64,000 bases of DNA, taken from the NCBI RefSeq assembly GCF_003710805.1, contig NZ_RHHB01000001.1:353571-417570 (forward strand), read 5' to 3'. Shown here one piece after another: positions 35,645-45,344 of this stretch. This stretch comes from Agromyces tardus (GTDB lineage Bacteria; Actinomycetota; Actinomycetes; Actinomycetales; Microbacteriaceae). Made by a program: the position numbers and the translations under genes. Numbering within the stretch: position 1 is the stretch's first letter; each line of letters opens with the position of its first letter. The notes below the pieces were generated by a model. That model was not told the origin of the DNA and searched no databases. It saw nothing but the letters and a program-made list of their open reading frames with translations.

Positions 35645-36760
35645 ATGCAGGCACCCATCGATCGGTTCTACTCCGTCATCCCTGCCGGCGGTGTGGGCTC
35701 GCGCCTCTGGCCGCTCTCCCGCGCCGACGCGCCCAAGTTCCTGCACGACCTCACCGGCTCCGGCCAGACGCTCCTGCGCGACACCTGGGACCGGCTCGCG
35801 CCGCTCTCGGGCGAACAGCGGATCATGGTCGTGACCGGCCGGGCGCACCGTGCCGCGGTCGAGGCGCAGCTGCCCGAGCTGAGCGACGAGAACATCGTGC
35901 TCGAGAGCGAGCCCCGCGACTCCACGGCGGCGATCGGCCTCGCCGCCGCGATCCTCGAGCGTCGCGAGCCCGGCGTCATCATCGGATCGTTCGCCGCCGA
36001 CCACGTCATCTCCGGCAGCGTGCTCTTCCGCGCCGCCGTCGCGGAGGCCGTGGCGGCCGCCGACGCCGGCTACATCGCCACGATCGGCATCACGCCCACC
36101 GAGCCCGCCGTGGGGTTCGGCTACATCGAGTGCGGCGAGCCGCTCGCGATCGAGGGCGCCGAGCACGCCGAGGCGGTCTCGAGCTTCGTCGAGAAGCCCG
36201 ACCTCGAGACGGCCAAGCGGTACCTCGCGGGCGGCCGCCACCTCTGGAACGCGGGCATGTTCATCGCTCGCGCCGACCGGCTGCTCGCCGAGCTCGCGCG
36301 CACGAAGCCCGAGCTGCACGCGGGGCTCGTCGAGCTCGCCGAGGCCTGGGACGATCCGGCCACCCGCGGCCCCGCCGTCGACCGGATCTGGCCGGGCCTC
36401 GAGAAGATCGCGATCGACTACTCGGTCGCCGAGCCCGCAGCCGCGGCCGGGCGACTCGCCGTCATCCGCGGTCACTTCCAGTGGGACGACGTCGGCGACT
36501 TCGCGTCCCTCGCCAAGCTCAACACCGCGGGCCGCTCCGGGGAGCTCGCGATCCTCGGCGAGAACGCGCGCGTGCTGTCCGACGCGTCGAGCGGCATCGT
36601 GGTGAGCCGATCGGATCGGGTCATCAGCCTCATCGGCGTGCGCGATATCGTCGTGGTCGACACCCCCGACGCACTGCTCGTCACCACGAGCGAGCACGCG
36701 CAGCGGGTGAAGGCGGTCGTCGACGCCCTCCGGCTCGGCGGCTCGAGCGACGTGCTGTAG
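35645..36760 (+). CDS. manC: Mannose-1-phosphate guanylyltransferase
   Basis: 371 residues. The nucleotidyltransferase signature SVIPAGGVGSRLWPLSRADA (about 10-29), the FVEKP motif, WNAGMFIARAD and WDDVGDFASL fit GDP-mannose pyrophosphorylases. It makes GDP-mannose for glycolipids and cell-wall glycans. The C-terminal cupin isomerase domain of bifunctional forms is absent, as usual in actinobacteria. A single gene between sdhC and the nucleoside-uptake genes. Confidence 0.93.
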   Translation: MQAPIDRFYSVIPAGGVGSRLWPLSRADAPKFLHDLTGSGQTLLRDTWDRLAPLSGEQRIMVVTGRAHRAAVEAQLPELSDENIVLESEPRDSTAAIGLAAAILERREPGVIIGSFAADHVISGSVLFRAAVAEAVAAADAGYIATIGITPTEPAVGFGYIECGEPLAIEGAEHAEAVSSFVEKPDLETAKRYLAGGRHLWNAGMFIARADRLLAELARTKPELHAGLVELAEAWDDPATRGPAVDRIWPGLEKIAIDYSVAEPAAAAGRLAVIRGHFQWDDVGDFASLAKLNTAGRSGELAILGENARVLSDASSGIVVSRSDRVISLIGVRDIVVVDTPDALLVTTSEHAQRVKAVVDALRLGGSSDVL

Positions 36761-36780
36761 GCACAGGAAGCGGGACACGG

Positions 36781-37842
36781 ATGTCGATGCGCAGGGCTGT
36801 TCTCATCGGGGCGGTCGCGGTCGCGGCATCCGTCGTGCTCTTCGGGTGCGCGCCCGCACCCGAGGCGGGATCCGGCGGCGCGGAGGCCGACGGCTGCGTG
36901 CGGATGGTCACGAACTCCGGTGGCCTCGAGGACCGCTCCTTCAACCAGTCGACATGGGAGGGCCTCCAGCAGGCCGAGGACGAGCTCGGCGTGCAGGCCG
37001 ACGCCCTCGTCTCCACGGGCGAGACCGACCTCGAGCCGAACGTGCAGCAGGCGGTCGAGTCGGGTTGCGAGCTCGTGGTCACGGTCGGGTACGAGCTCGC
37101 GCAGGCGACGCTCGACGCGGCCACCGCCAACCCCGACGTGTCGTTCGCCATCGTCGACGAGTCGGTCGAGGCCGACAACGTGAAGCCGGTCGTCTTCGAC
37201 ACCGCGCAGGCGTCCTTCCTGGCGGGCTACCTCGCCGCCGGCGTCACGAAGACGGGCGTCGTCGCCACCTTCGGCGGCGGCAACCAGCCCCCGGTGACCC
37301 TCTTCATGGACGGCTTCGTCGACGGCGTCGCCCGGTACAACGAGGTGCACGGCACCGCGGTGCGGGCGCTCGGCTGGAACAAGGCGGCGCAGGACGGCTC
37401 GTTCACGGGTGACTTCGAGGACGTGAACAAGGGCAAGGTGCTCGCCGAGGGCTTCATCGACCAGGGTGCCGACGTCATCCTGCCCGTCGCCGGACAGGTC
37501 GGCGAGGGCGCAGCGGCCGCCGCGGTCGAGCGCGGGGGAGTGTCGATCGTCTGGGTCGACAGCGACGGCTACGACACACTCCCGGCGAAGTACCGTCCGA
37601 TCCTCCTCACGAGCGTGCTGAAGAAGACCCAGCAGGCGATGGTGGACATCGTCGCCGACGTCCAGTCCGGCGACTTCGCCAACGAGCCCTACGTGGGCAC
37701 CCTCGAGAACGGCGGGGTCGACATCGCGCCCTACCACGACCTCGAGGCGCAGGTGCCGCCCGAGCTGCAGGGCGAGCTCGACGGCCTGCGCGAGGCGATC
37801 ATCGCGGGCGAACTGGTGATCGAGTCGCCGAGCACGCCCTGA
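36781..37842 (+). CDS. BMP-family nucleoside-binding lipoprotein (first copy)
   Basis: 353 residues. Signal peptide with lipobox LFGC (Cys about residue 23). The BMP/PnrA-like fold shows TNSGGLEDRSFNQSTWEGLQQA, VTVGYELAQAT, FDTAQASFLAGYLAAG, TFGGGNQPPVTLFMDGF and SVLKKTQQAMVDIV. Members bind purine or other nucleosides for import. The ATG has AGGAAG upstream and lies 20 bases after manC, but the function ties it to the downstream transporter genes. Its paralogue follows at 38024. Confidence 0.9.
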   Translation: MSMRRAVLIGAVAVAASVVLFGCAPAPEAGSGGAEADGCVRMVTNSGGLEDRSFNQSTWEGLQQAEDELGVQADALVSTGETDLEPNVQQAVESGCELVVTVGYELAQATLDAATANPDVSFAIVDESVEADNVKPVVFDTAQASFLAGYLAAGVTKTGVVATFGGGNQPPVTLFMDGFVDGVARYNEVHGTAVRALGWNKAAQDGSFTGDFEDVNKGKVLAEGFIDQGADVILPVAGQVGEGAAAAAVERGGVSIVWVDSDGYDTLPAKYRPILLTSVLKKTQQAMVDIVADVQSGDFANEPYVGTLENGGVDIAPYHDLEAQVPPELQGELDGLREAIIAGELVIESPSTP

Positions 37843-37857
37843 GGCCGTGGCGGCGGC

Positions 37858-37881
37858 GGCGTCCCCTGCTCGGGGGACGCC
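37858..37881 (+). terminator. Hairpin after the first BMP gene
   Basis: Nine-bp arms GGCGTCCCC and GGGGACGCC around a six-base loop, 15 bases after the stop. Confidence 0.65.
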
Positions 37882-37886
37882 TCGCG

Positions 37887-37900
37887 TGCTCATATGAGCA
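37887..37900. promoter_or_regulatory. Perfect 14-bp palindrome TGCTCATATGAGCA
   Basis: It lies about 120 bases upstream of the second BMP lipoprotein in an unusually AT-rich patch. It is a likely operator for regulation of nucleoside uptake; the regulator is not in the window. Confidence 0.5.
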
Positions 37901-38023
37901 GAATGTCGCGGCTTCATAACCTTTGGGCCTGCGGGCCGTAGGGCCCTCGGGGCTGGATGCAACATTCGGTAACGTTTCCACACGGTCCCCGCGATGGTCG
38001 GGGTGCAGTCTTTGGAGGACATT

Positions 38024-39118
38024 GTGACGATCACGATCAAGAAGGCCGCATTCGGCGGCCTCGCCGGCCTGGGGGCGCTCGCGCTGCTCGCGGGCTGCGC
38101 ATCCGCTCCCACCGAGTCGACCGACGGCGCCAGCGGCGAGGCGATCGACTTCGTGCCCTGCATGGTGTCCGACTCGGGCGGCTTCGACGACAAGTCGTTC
38201 AACCAGCTCGGCTACGAGGGCATCCAGAAGGCCGCCGACGAGCTCGGCGTCGAGGCGATCACCGTGCAGTCCGACGCGGAGACCGACTACGCGCCGAACC
38301 TCACCAACCTCGTCGACCAGGGCTGCGACCTCATCGTCACGGTCGGCTTCGCGCTCTCGGCGGCGACCGTCGAGTCCGCGCTCGCCAACCCCGACATCGA
38401 GTACGTCATCATCGACGACGCGGCGGACAACGACTTCAACGGCGAGACCGACGCGCCCAACATCAAGCCGATCCTCTTCGACACCGCGCAGGCGGCGTTC
38501 CTCGCCGGCTACGCGGCCGCCGACTACTCGAAGACCAACACGGTCGGCACCTTCGGCGGCATGAACTTCCCGACGGTGTCGATCTTCATGGACGGCTTCA
38601 AGCAGGGCGTCGACTACTACAACACCCAGACGGACAAGGGCGTCAAGGTACTCGGCTGGGACGGCACCGACGGCCTCTTCACCGGCGGCTTCGAGGCGAA
38701 CGACACGGCACGCAACACCGCGCAGGGCCTCATCGACCAGAACGTCGACGTGCTCCTGCCGGTCGGCGGCCCGATCTACCAGTCGGCTGCGGCGGCCATC
38801 CGCGACGCCGGCCGTGAGATCGCCCTCATCGGCGTCGACGCCGACGTGACCGAGACCGACCCGTCGGTCGCCGACCTGCTGCTCACCTCGATCCTCAAGG
38901 GCATCGACGTCGGCACGTACGACGCGGTCACGGCTGCGGGCAAGGGCGACTTCGACCCGAGCCCCTTCATCGGCACCCTCGAGAACGACGGAGTCGGCAT
39001 CGCGCCGTTCCACGACTTCGAGTCGAAGGTCTCGCCGGAGCTCCAGGGCCAGCTCGACGACCTGAAGGCCGCGATCATCGCGGGCGACGTGCCGGTCAAG
39101 TCCTACCTGAACGGCTAG
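38024..39118 (+). CDS. BMP-family nucleoside-binding lipoprotein (second copy)
   Basis: 364 residues. Lipobox LLAGC (Cys about residue 25). Mature blocks VSDSGGFDDKSFNQLGYEGIQ, FDTAQAAFLAGYAAADYSK and FGGMNFPTVSIFMDGFKQG closely parallel the first copy, so the pair arose by duplication. The GTG at 38024 has GGAGG six bases upstream; an ATG at 37994 gives an unlikely extension. A strong hairpin follows, after which the ABC ATPase has its own promoter box, so this abundant binding protein is probably transcribed apart from the channel. Confidence 0.92.
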   Translation: MTITIKKAAFGGLAGLGALALLAGCASAPTESTDGASGEAIDFVPCMVSDSGGFDDKSFNQLGYEGIQKAADELGVEAITVQSDAETDYAPNLTNLVDQGCDLIVTVGFALSAATVESALANPDIEYVIIDDAADNDFNGETDAPNIKPILFDTAQAAFLAGYAAADYSKTNTVGTFGGMNFPTVSIFMDGFKQGVDYYNTQTDKGVKVLGWDGTDGLFTGGFEANDTARNTAQGLIDQNVDVLLPVGGPIYQSAAAAIRDAGREIALIGVDADVTETDPSVADLLLTSILKGIDVGTYDAVTAAGKGDFDPSPFIGTLENDGVGIAPFHDFESKVSPELQGQLDDLKAAIIAGDVPVKSYLNG

Positions 39119-39134
39119 TCCGAGGCGCAAGGCG

Positions 39135-39168
39135 AGCGGGGAGGTCGGCAGCAGCCGGCCTCCCCGCT
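39135..39168 (+). terminator. Terminator after the second BMP gene
   Basis: Ten-bp arms AGCGGGGAGG and CCTCCCCGCT with an inner CGGC/GCCG stem, followed by TTC. It lies 16 bases after the stop. Confidence 0.75.
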
Positions 39169-39272
39169 TCCGTCCGAGATGCGCGAATGCGCCATCACGG
39201 CAACATCCGAGCAGCCGCACGGCGGTCGCACAACATCCGCGCAGCATCCTGCGAAGCCGCGCATCGCCTCAT

Positions 39273-39278
39273 TAGGAT
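39273..39278 (+). promoter_or_regulatory. -10 box TAGGAT of the nucleoside ABC ATPase
   Basis: Six bases before the ATG at 39285, marking a separate leaderless transcript for ATPase, permeases and downstream genes. Confidence 0.55.
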
Positions 39279-39284
39279 TGGGAC

Positions 39285-40802
39285 ATGAAGCTCGAACTTC
39301 GGGGTATCACGAAGCGGTTCGGCAGCTTGGTCGCGAACGACCACATCGACCTCATGGTGCAGCCGGGTGAGATCCACGCACTTCTGGGTGAGAACGGCGC
39401 GGGCAAGTCGACGTTGATGAACGTGCTCTACGGGCTGTACCAGGCCGATGAGGGCGAGGTGCTCCTCGACGACGAGGTGCAGCACTTCGCCGGTCCGGGC
39501 GATGCGATGGCCGCCGGCATCGGCATGGTGCACCAGCACTTCATGCTGATCCCCGTGTTCACGGTCGCCGAGAACGTCATGCTCGGGCACGAGGAGACGA
39601 AGTTCGGCGGCCGGCTCGACCTCCCTGCGGCCCGCGCCCGAGTGCGCGAGATCAGCGAGCGGTTCGGCTTCCACGTCGACCCCGACGCGCTCGTCGACGA
39701 CCTGCCGGTCGGCGTGCAGCAGCGGGTCGAGATCATCAAGGCCCTCTCGCGCGACGCCCGCGTGCTCGTCTTCGACGAGCCCACCGCGGTGCTCACGCCC
39801 CAGGAGACCGACGAGTTGATGGGCACCATGCGCCAGCTCAAGGAGTCGGGCACGTCGATCGTGTTCATCACCCACAAGCTGCGCGAGGTGCGCGAGGTCG
39901 CCGACCGCATCACGGTGATCCGCCTCGGGAAGGTCGTCGGCGAGGCGTCGCCGACCGCGAGCAACGCCGAGCTCGCCTCCATGATGGTCGGCCGCGCGGT
40001 GGAGCTGACGGTGCACAAGGACGAGCCGAAGCTCGGCGAGGAGGCGCTCGTCGTCGAGGGGCTCTCGGTGATCGACCACATCGGGCAGCTCGTGGTGAAC
40101 GACGTGAGCTTCTCGGTGCGACGCGGCGAGATCCTTGCGGTCGCGGGGGTGCAGGGCAACGGGCAGACCGAGCTCACCGAGGCGCTGGTCGGCCTGCAGC
40201 CGCGGGTGCGGGGCTCCATCCGCCTCGACGGCGTCGACCTCACCACCGAGAGCGTGCGCAAGATCCTGGACTCCGGGGTGGGCTTCATTCCCGAGGACCG
40301 CAATGAAGACGGCCTCGTTGGCAACTTCACGATTGCAGAGAACCTCATGCTCGACCGGTCCGATGGGCCGCCGTTCGTGAAGGGCGGCAACATCCAGCGG
40401 GGGTTCCTCGCGGAGTTCGCCCGCGACAAGGTGAAGGAGTTCGACGTGCGCACGCAGGGCATCGACTCCAAGGCCGACCAGCTCTCGGGAGGCAACCAGC
40501 AGAAGGTCGTGCTGGCGCGGGAGCTCAGCCGCGACCTGAGCCTGCTGGTCGCGGCGCAGCCCACGCGCGGTGTCGACGTCGGCTCGATCGAGTTCATCCA
40601 CAAGCGCATCGTCGAGACCCGCGATCGGGGCGTCCCCGTGCTGGTGGTGTCGACCGAGCTCGACGAGGTGACCGCCCTCGCCGACCGGATCATGGTGATG
40701 TACCGCGGGCGGATCGTCGGCATCGTGCCGGGGAACACGCCGCGCGACGTCCTCGGCCTGATGATGGCCGGAGAACAGCCCGCAGAAGGAGCCGCCGCAT
40801 GA
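39285..40802 (+). CDS. Nucleoside ABC transporter, double ATP-binding protein
   Basis: 505 residues with two fused ATPase domains. The first is complete: Walker A GENGAGKST (about 37-45), signature LPVGVQQRVEIIKAL, Walker B VLVFDEPTAVL. The second has the degenerate Walker A GVQGNGQTEL, signature LSGGNQQKVVLARE and AAQPTRGVDVG, as is usual in NupA/YufO-type ATPases for BMP-dependent nucleoside import. The stop overlaps the next start by ATGA. Confidence 0.93.
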   Translation: MKLELRGITKRFGSLVANDHIDLMVQPGEIHALLGENGAGKSTLMNVLYGLYQADEGEVLLDDEVQHFAGPGDAMAAGIGMVHQHFMLIPVFTVAENVMLGHEETKFGGRLDLPAARARVREISERFGFHVDPDALVDDLPVGVQQRVEIIKALSRDARVLVFDEPTAVLTPQETDELMGTMRQLKESGTSIVFITHKLREVREVADRITVIRLGKVVGEASPTASNAELASMMVGRAVELTVHKDEPKLGEEALVVEGLSVIDHIGQLVVNDVSFSVRRGEILAVAGVQGNGQTELTEALVGLQPRVRGSIRLDGVDLTTESVRKILDSGVGFIPEDRNEDGLVGNFTIAENLMLDRSDGPPFVKGGNIQRGFLAEFARDKVKEFDVRTQGIDSKADQLSGGNQQKVVLARELSRDLSLLVAAQPTRGVDVGSIEFIHKRIVETRDRGVPVLVVSTELDEVTALADRIMVMYRGRIVGIVPGNTPRDVLGLMMAGEQPAEGAAA

Positions 40803-42157
40803 GCGACCCCCAGGCGCCCAGGGGCGACGCCCCCGGCGCGACCGAACACGACGCCGACGTGGTGCTCGAGGAGCCGCAGGCGGCCGCGGCCGTCTCGGTC
40901 GCCACGGCCGATCAGGCGGCGCCGGCAGGTGCTCCCGCCGAGGTGGAGCCGCCGTCGCGGTGGCACACGATGTTCCAGCAGATCGTCACCGGCAACGCGA
41001 TCATCTCGGTGCTCGCCGTGTTCCTGGCCCTCGTCGTCGGCGCCATCATGATCGCATTCACCGACGAGCGGGTGCAGGCCGCGAGCGTCTACTTCTTCGC
41101 CCGGCCCGGCGACACGTTCGTCGCGATCTGGGACTCGGTGTCCGGCGCCTACTCGGCGCTGTTCCAAGGATCCATCTACAACTTCCGCCGTGACACGTTC
41201 GCGGCGGGCATCCGCCCGCTGACCGAGACCCTCACGTTCGCGACGCCGCTCATCGCGGGCGGCCTCGGCGTCGGCCTCGCGTTCCGGGTGGGCATGTTCA
41301 ACATCGGTGGTCGCGGCCAGATGCTCATCGCGGCCTCGATCGCGGGATGGATCGCGTTCGGGTTCGACCTGCCCTGGGGCATCCACATGCTGGTCGCCCT
41401 CATCGGCGGACTGATCGGCGGCGCCCTGTGGGCCGGGATCGCGGGCTTCCTCAAGGCGCGCACCGGCGCCCACGAGGTGATCGTCACGATCATGCTGAAC
41501 TACGTCGCCTTCTACCTCGTGTCGTGGATGCTGCGCACCCCCGGCCTGCTGCAGGCGCCCGGGTCCAGCAACCCGAAGACGCCGCCCATGAAGGAGACGG
41601 CGATCTTCCCCGCGCTGCTCGGGCCGCAGTACAACCTGCACTTCGGATTCATCCTCGTCATCATCGCGACGGTCGTCGTGTGGTGGATCCTCAACCGCTC
41701 GAGCCTCGGGTTCCGGTTCCGCGCGGTCGGCGAGAACCCGAACGCGGCGCGGGTGGCCGGCATCAACGTCAAGTCGATGTACGTGTACGCGATGCTCATC
41801 GCCGGCGCGCTGCTCGGCCTGGCGGGCGTGAGCCAGGTGCTCGGCACGGTCACGACCGGCTTCACCGCCGGGATCGACGCGGGCATCGGCTTCGACGCGA
41901 TCACCGTCGCGCTGCTCGGCCGGTCGACGCCGTGGGGCATCTTCGTCGCGGGCGTCCTGTTCGGCGCGTTCAAGGCCGGCGGGTTCTCGATGCAGGCCGC
42001 CGAGGGCGTGCCGATCGAGATCGTGCTCGTGGTGCAGTCCCTCATCGTGCTGTTCATCGCAGCGCCCCCGCTGGTGCGCACGATCTTCCGGCTGCCTGAT
42101 CCGTCCCGGCGCCGCCGAGCCGTTCCGAACGTCACGAAGGAGGTGAAGGCCAAGTGA
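40799..42157 (+). CDS. Nucleoside ABC transporter permease (first)
   Basis: 452 residues. A polar N-terminal extension of about 55 residues rich in Ala, Pro and acidic residues is followed by a BPD_transp_2-type permease: GLAFRVGMFNIGGRGQMLIA, AHEVIVTIMLNYVAFY, FRFRAVGENPNAARVAGIN. This matches YufP/NupP-like proteins partnering BMP lipoproteins. It overlaps the ATPase gene (ATGA) and the second permease (GTGA), so all three are coupled. Confidence 0.92.
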   Translation: MSDPQAPRGDAPGATEHDADVVLEEPQAAAAVSVATADQAAPAGAPAEVEPPSRWHTMFQQIVTGNAIISVLAVFLALVVGAIMIAFTDERVQAASVYFFARPGDTFVAIWDSVSGAYSALFQGSIYNFRRDTFAAGIRPLTETLTFATPLIAGGLGVGLAFRVGMFNIGGRGQMLIAASIAGWIAFGFDLPWGIHMLVALIGGLIGGALWAGIAGFLKARTGAHEVIVTIMLNYVAFYLVSWMLRTPGLLQAPGSSNPKTPPMKETAIFPALLGPQYNLHFGFILVIIATVVVWWILNRSSLGFRFRAVGENPNAARVAGINVKSMYVYAMLIAGALLGLAGVSQVLGTVTTGFTAGIDAGIGFDAITVALLGRSTPWGIFVAGVLFGAFKAGGFSMQAAEGVPIEIVLVVQSLIVLFIAAPPLVRTIFRLPDPSRRRRAVPNVTKEVKAK

Positions 42158-43446
42158 GCACGACCACCGCACAGCAGCCCGCTCCGGGCTCGCAGACCAT
42201 CAGCCTCGCGACCACGGTCGTCACGAGCTGGAAGGCGCCCATCGCCTTCGCCGTGTTCACCCTCGCGGCGCTCGCGCTCGCGGTCTTCGCGCCCGCCGAG
42301 GGCGACACCACGTTCCGCCTCTCCTCGCCCACCGACGCCATCCAGCTGCCCGAGATCACCGTGCCGGCGATGCCGACGCTCTGGGTCGTCATCGTGCTCC
42401 TCGCGCTGCTGACGGGGTACTCGGCCTGGGTCGTCTCCTCCAAGCGCAAGGTGCCGCTGTGGACGATCGTGGTGTTCGCCGTGCTGTTCATGTTCGGCTT
42501 CCTCACCTGGGCTGCCGCGGGCGCGTCGCTGCCGATGATCGGCCTCCTGTTCGGGTCGCTGAGCCTCGCCGTCCCGCTCATCTACGGCTCCCTCGCCGGC
42601 GTGCTCGGCGAGCGGGCCGGCGTGATCAACATCGCGATCGAGGGCCAGCTGCTCGCGGGAGCGTTCACCGCCGCGGTCGTCGCGTCGGTCACCGGGCAGC
42701 CGTTCCTCGGACTCATCGCCGCGATGGTCGCGGGCATGCTCGTCGGCATGGTGCTCGCCGCGTTCGCGATCAAGTACTTCGTCGACCAGGTCATCGTCGG
42801 CGTCGTCCTGAACGTGCTCATCATCGGCCTCACGAGCTTCTTCTTCTCCCAGGTGCTCTCGCCGAACGCGGCCGCGCTCAACACCCCGCCCCGCTTCGAC
42901 CGGTGGCCCATCCCGCTCCTGGGCGACATCCCCATCATCGGGCCGGTGCTGTTCCGGCAGACGGTGATCGTCTACCTCATGTACATCGCCGTGGCGCTCA
43001 TGTACTTCGGGCTGTTCCACACGAAGTGGGGCCTGCGGGTCCGCGCGGTCGGCGAGCACCCCACCGCGGCCGACACCGTGGGCATCAAGGTCAACCGCAC
43101 CCGGTTCTGGAACGTCGCCCTCGCGGGCGCGATCGCGGGCCTCGGCGGCACCTTCTTCACCATCGGCTCCGGAATCGCCTTCAACAAGGAGATGACCGCG
43201 GGCGCGGGCTTCATCGCCCTCGCGGCCGTCATCTTCGGCGGGTGGCATCCGATCAAGGCCGCCCTCGCCGCGCTCCTGTTCGGGTTCGCGTCGAACCTGC
43301 AGAACACCCTCTCGGTCATCGGATCGCCCGTGCCGAGCGAGTTCATGCTCATGCTGCCGTACCTCGTCACGATCTTCGCCGTGGCCGGACTCGTCGGCAA
43401 GGTGCGCGCGCCGGCCGCCGACGGCAAGCCCTACATCAAATCCTGA
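42154..43446 (+). CDS. Nucleoside ABC transporter permease (second)
   Basis: 430 residues. Hydrophobic throughout, with the paired family blocks LAGVLGERAGVINIAIEGQLL, LRVRAVGEHPTAADTVGIKV and the FITLAAVIFGG-like FIALAAVIFGGWHP. It is the YufQ/NupQ-type partner of the preceding permease. The GTG at 42154 overlaps the previous stop and has AAGGAGG upstream within that gene. A strong hairpin begins directly after its stop. Confidence 0.92.
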   Translation: MSTTTAQQPAPGSQTISLATTVVTSWKAPIAFAVFTLAALALAVFAPAEGDTTFRLSSPTDAIQLPEITVPAMPTLWVVIVLLALLTGYSAWVVSSKRKVPLWTIVVFAVLFMFGFLTWAAAGASLPMIGLLFGSLSLAVPLIYGSLAGVLGERAGVINIAIEGQLLAGAFTAAVVASVTGQPFLGLIAAMVAGMLVGMVLAAFAIKYFVDQVIVGVVLNVLIIGLTSFFFSQVLSPNAAALNTPPRFDRWPIPLLGDIPIIGPVLFRQTVIVYLMYIAVALMYFGLFHTKWGLRVRAVGEHPTAADTVGIKVNRTRFWNVALAGAIAGLGGTFFTIGSGIAFNKEMTAGAGFIALAAVIFGGWHPIKAALAALLFGFASNLQNTLSVIGSPVPSEFMLMLPYLVTIFAVAGLVGKVRAPAADGKPYIKS

Positions 43447-43473
43447 GCGAGCGCCCCCGATCGGGGCGCTCGC
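43447..43473 (+). terminator. Hairpin between transporter and catabolic genes
   Basis: Eleven-bp arms GCGAGCGCCCC and GGGGCGCTCGC around five bases, starting at the base after the permease stop. It may partly end transcription so that transporter and enzyme genes are made at different levels. Confidence 0.7.
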
Positions 43474-43503
43474 CGAACCACTCATCCTGAACGGGGGAGC
43501 ACC

Positions 43504-43919
43504 ATGACCGCAACGGATGCGATCGACTGGGAGCACCTGCGCGAGATCGCCCGCGAGGCGATGGCGATGGCGTACGTGCCGTATTCGGAGTTCCCGGTCG
43601 GCGCGGCCGCGATCGTCGACGACGGGCGCGTCGTCAGCGGATGCAACGTCGAGAACGCCTCCTACGGCGTCACGCTGTGCGCGGAATGCTCGCTCGTCTC
43701 GGCGCTCGTCATGTCGGGCGGGGGCAAGCTCGTGGCCTTCGCGTGCGTCGATGGGCACGGCAACACGCTGATGCCCTGCGGACGCTGCCGGCAGTTGCTC
43801 TACGAGCACTCCGCCGAGGGGATGCTGCTCGAGACCGTCTCGGGCGTGAAGACCATCGACGAGGTGCTGCCCGACGCGTTCGGCCCGCGGCAGCTCGCCG
43901 AGTTCCGAGGGGAGTCCCG

Positions 43920-43923
<4 letters not shown>
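43504..43923 (+). CDS. cdd: Cytidine deaminase
   Basis: 139 residues, tetrameric type. YSEFPVGAAAIVDDGRVVSGCNVENASYG, then CAE (catalytic Glu and zinc Cys) and PCGRCRQLL with the remaining zinc cysteines (quoted in parts: NVENASYG, LCAECSL, PCGRCRQ). It deaminates cytidine and deoxycytidine to uridine forms. GGGGGAG precedes the ATG. The stop overlaps the deoA start by ATGA. Confidence 0.96.
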
Positions 43924-45221
<1,298 letters not shown>

Positions 45222-45332
45222 CGCCGCACGATCACGGCCGTCGGCGGCGCCCGCCGGACGACCTGAGCGAACGCACGGGGAATTCCCGTCGTCGTGCGGG
45301 CGATTGCCGAGGCAGCAGGGCGGGCGCGACGG

Positions 45333-45338
45333 TATCGT
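45333..45338 (+). promoter_or_regulatory. -10 box TATCGT of the adenosine deaminase gene
   Basis: Six bases before the GTG at 45345. Confidence 0.55.
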
Positions 45339-45344
45339 GGACAG

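Noticed and set aside
37926..37954. GC-rich stems upstream of the second BMP gene as a riboswitch
   Set aside because: GGGCC repeats can fold but no conserved aptamer core (purine, preQ1, SAM or others) could be matched.
36781..39118. Duplicated BMP lipoprotein genes as an assembly duplication
   Set aside because: The two copies differ throughout in sequence, lipobox and length, so they are diverged paralogues.
39428..42172. Very long minus-strand open frame (over 900 codons) opposite the nucleoside ABC genes
   Set aside because: It is the mirror frame of the ATPase and permease genes in GC-rich DNA, with His/Arg/Glu-rich low-complexity reading and no family features.
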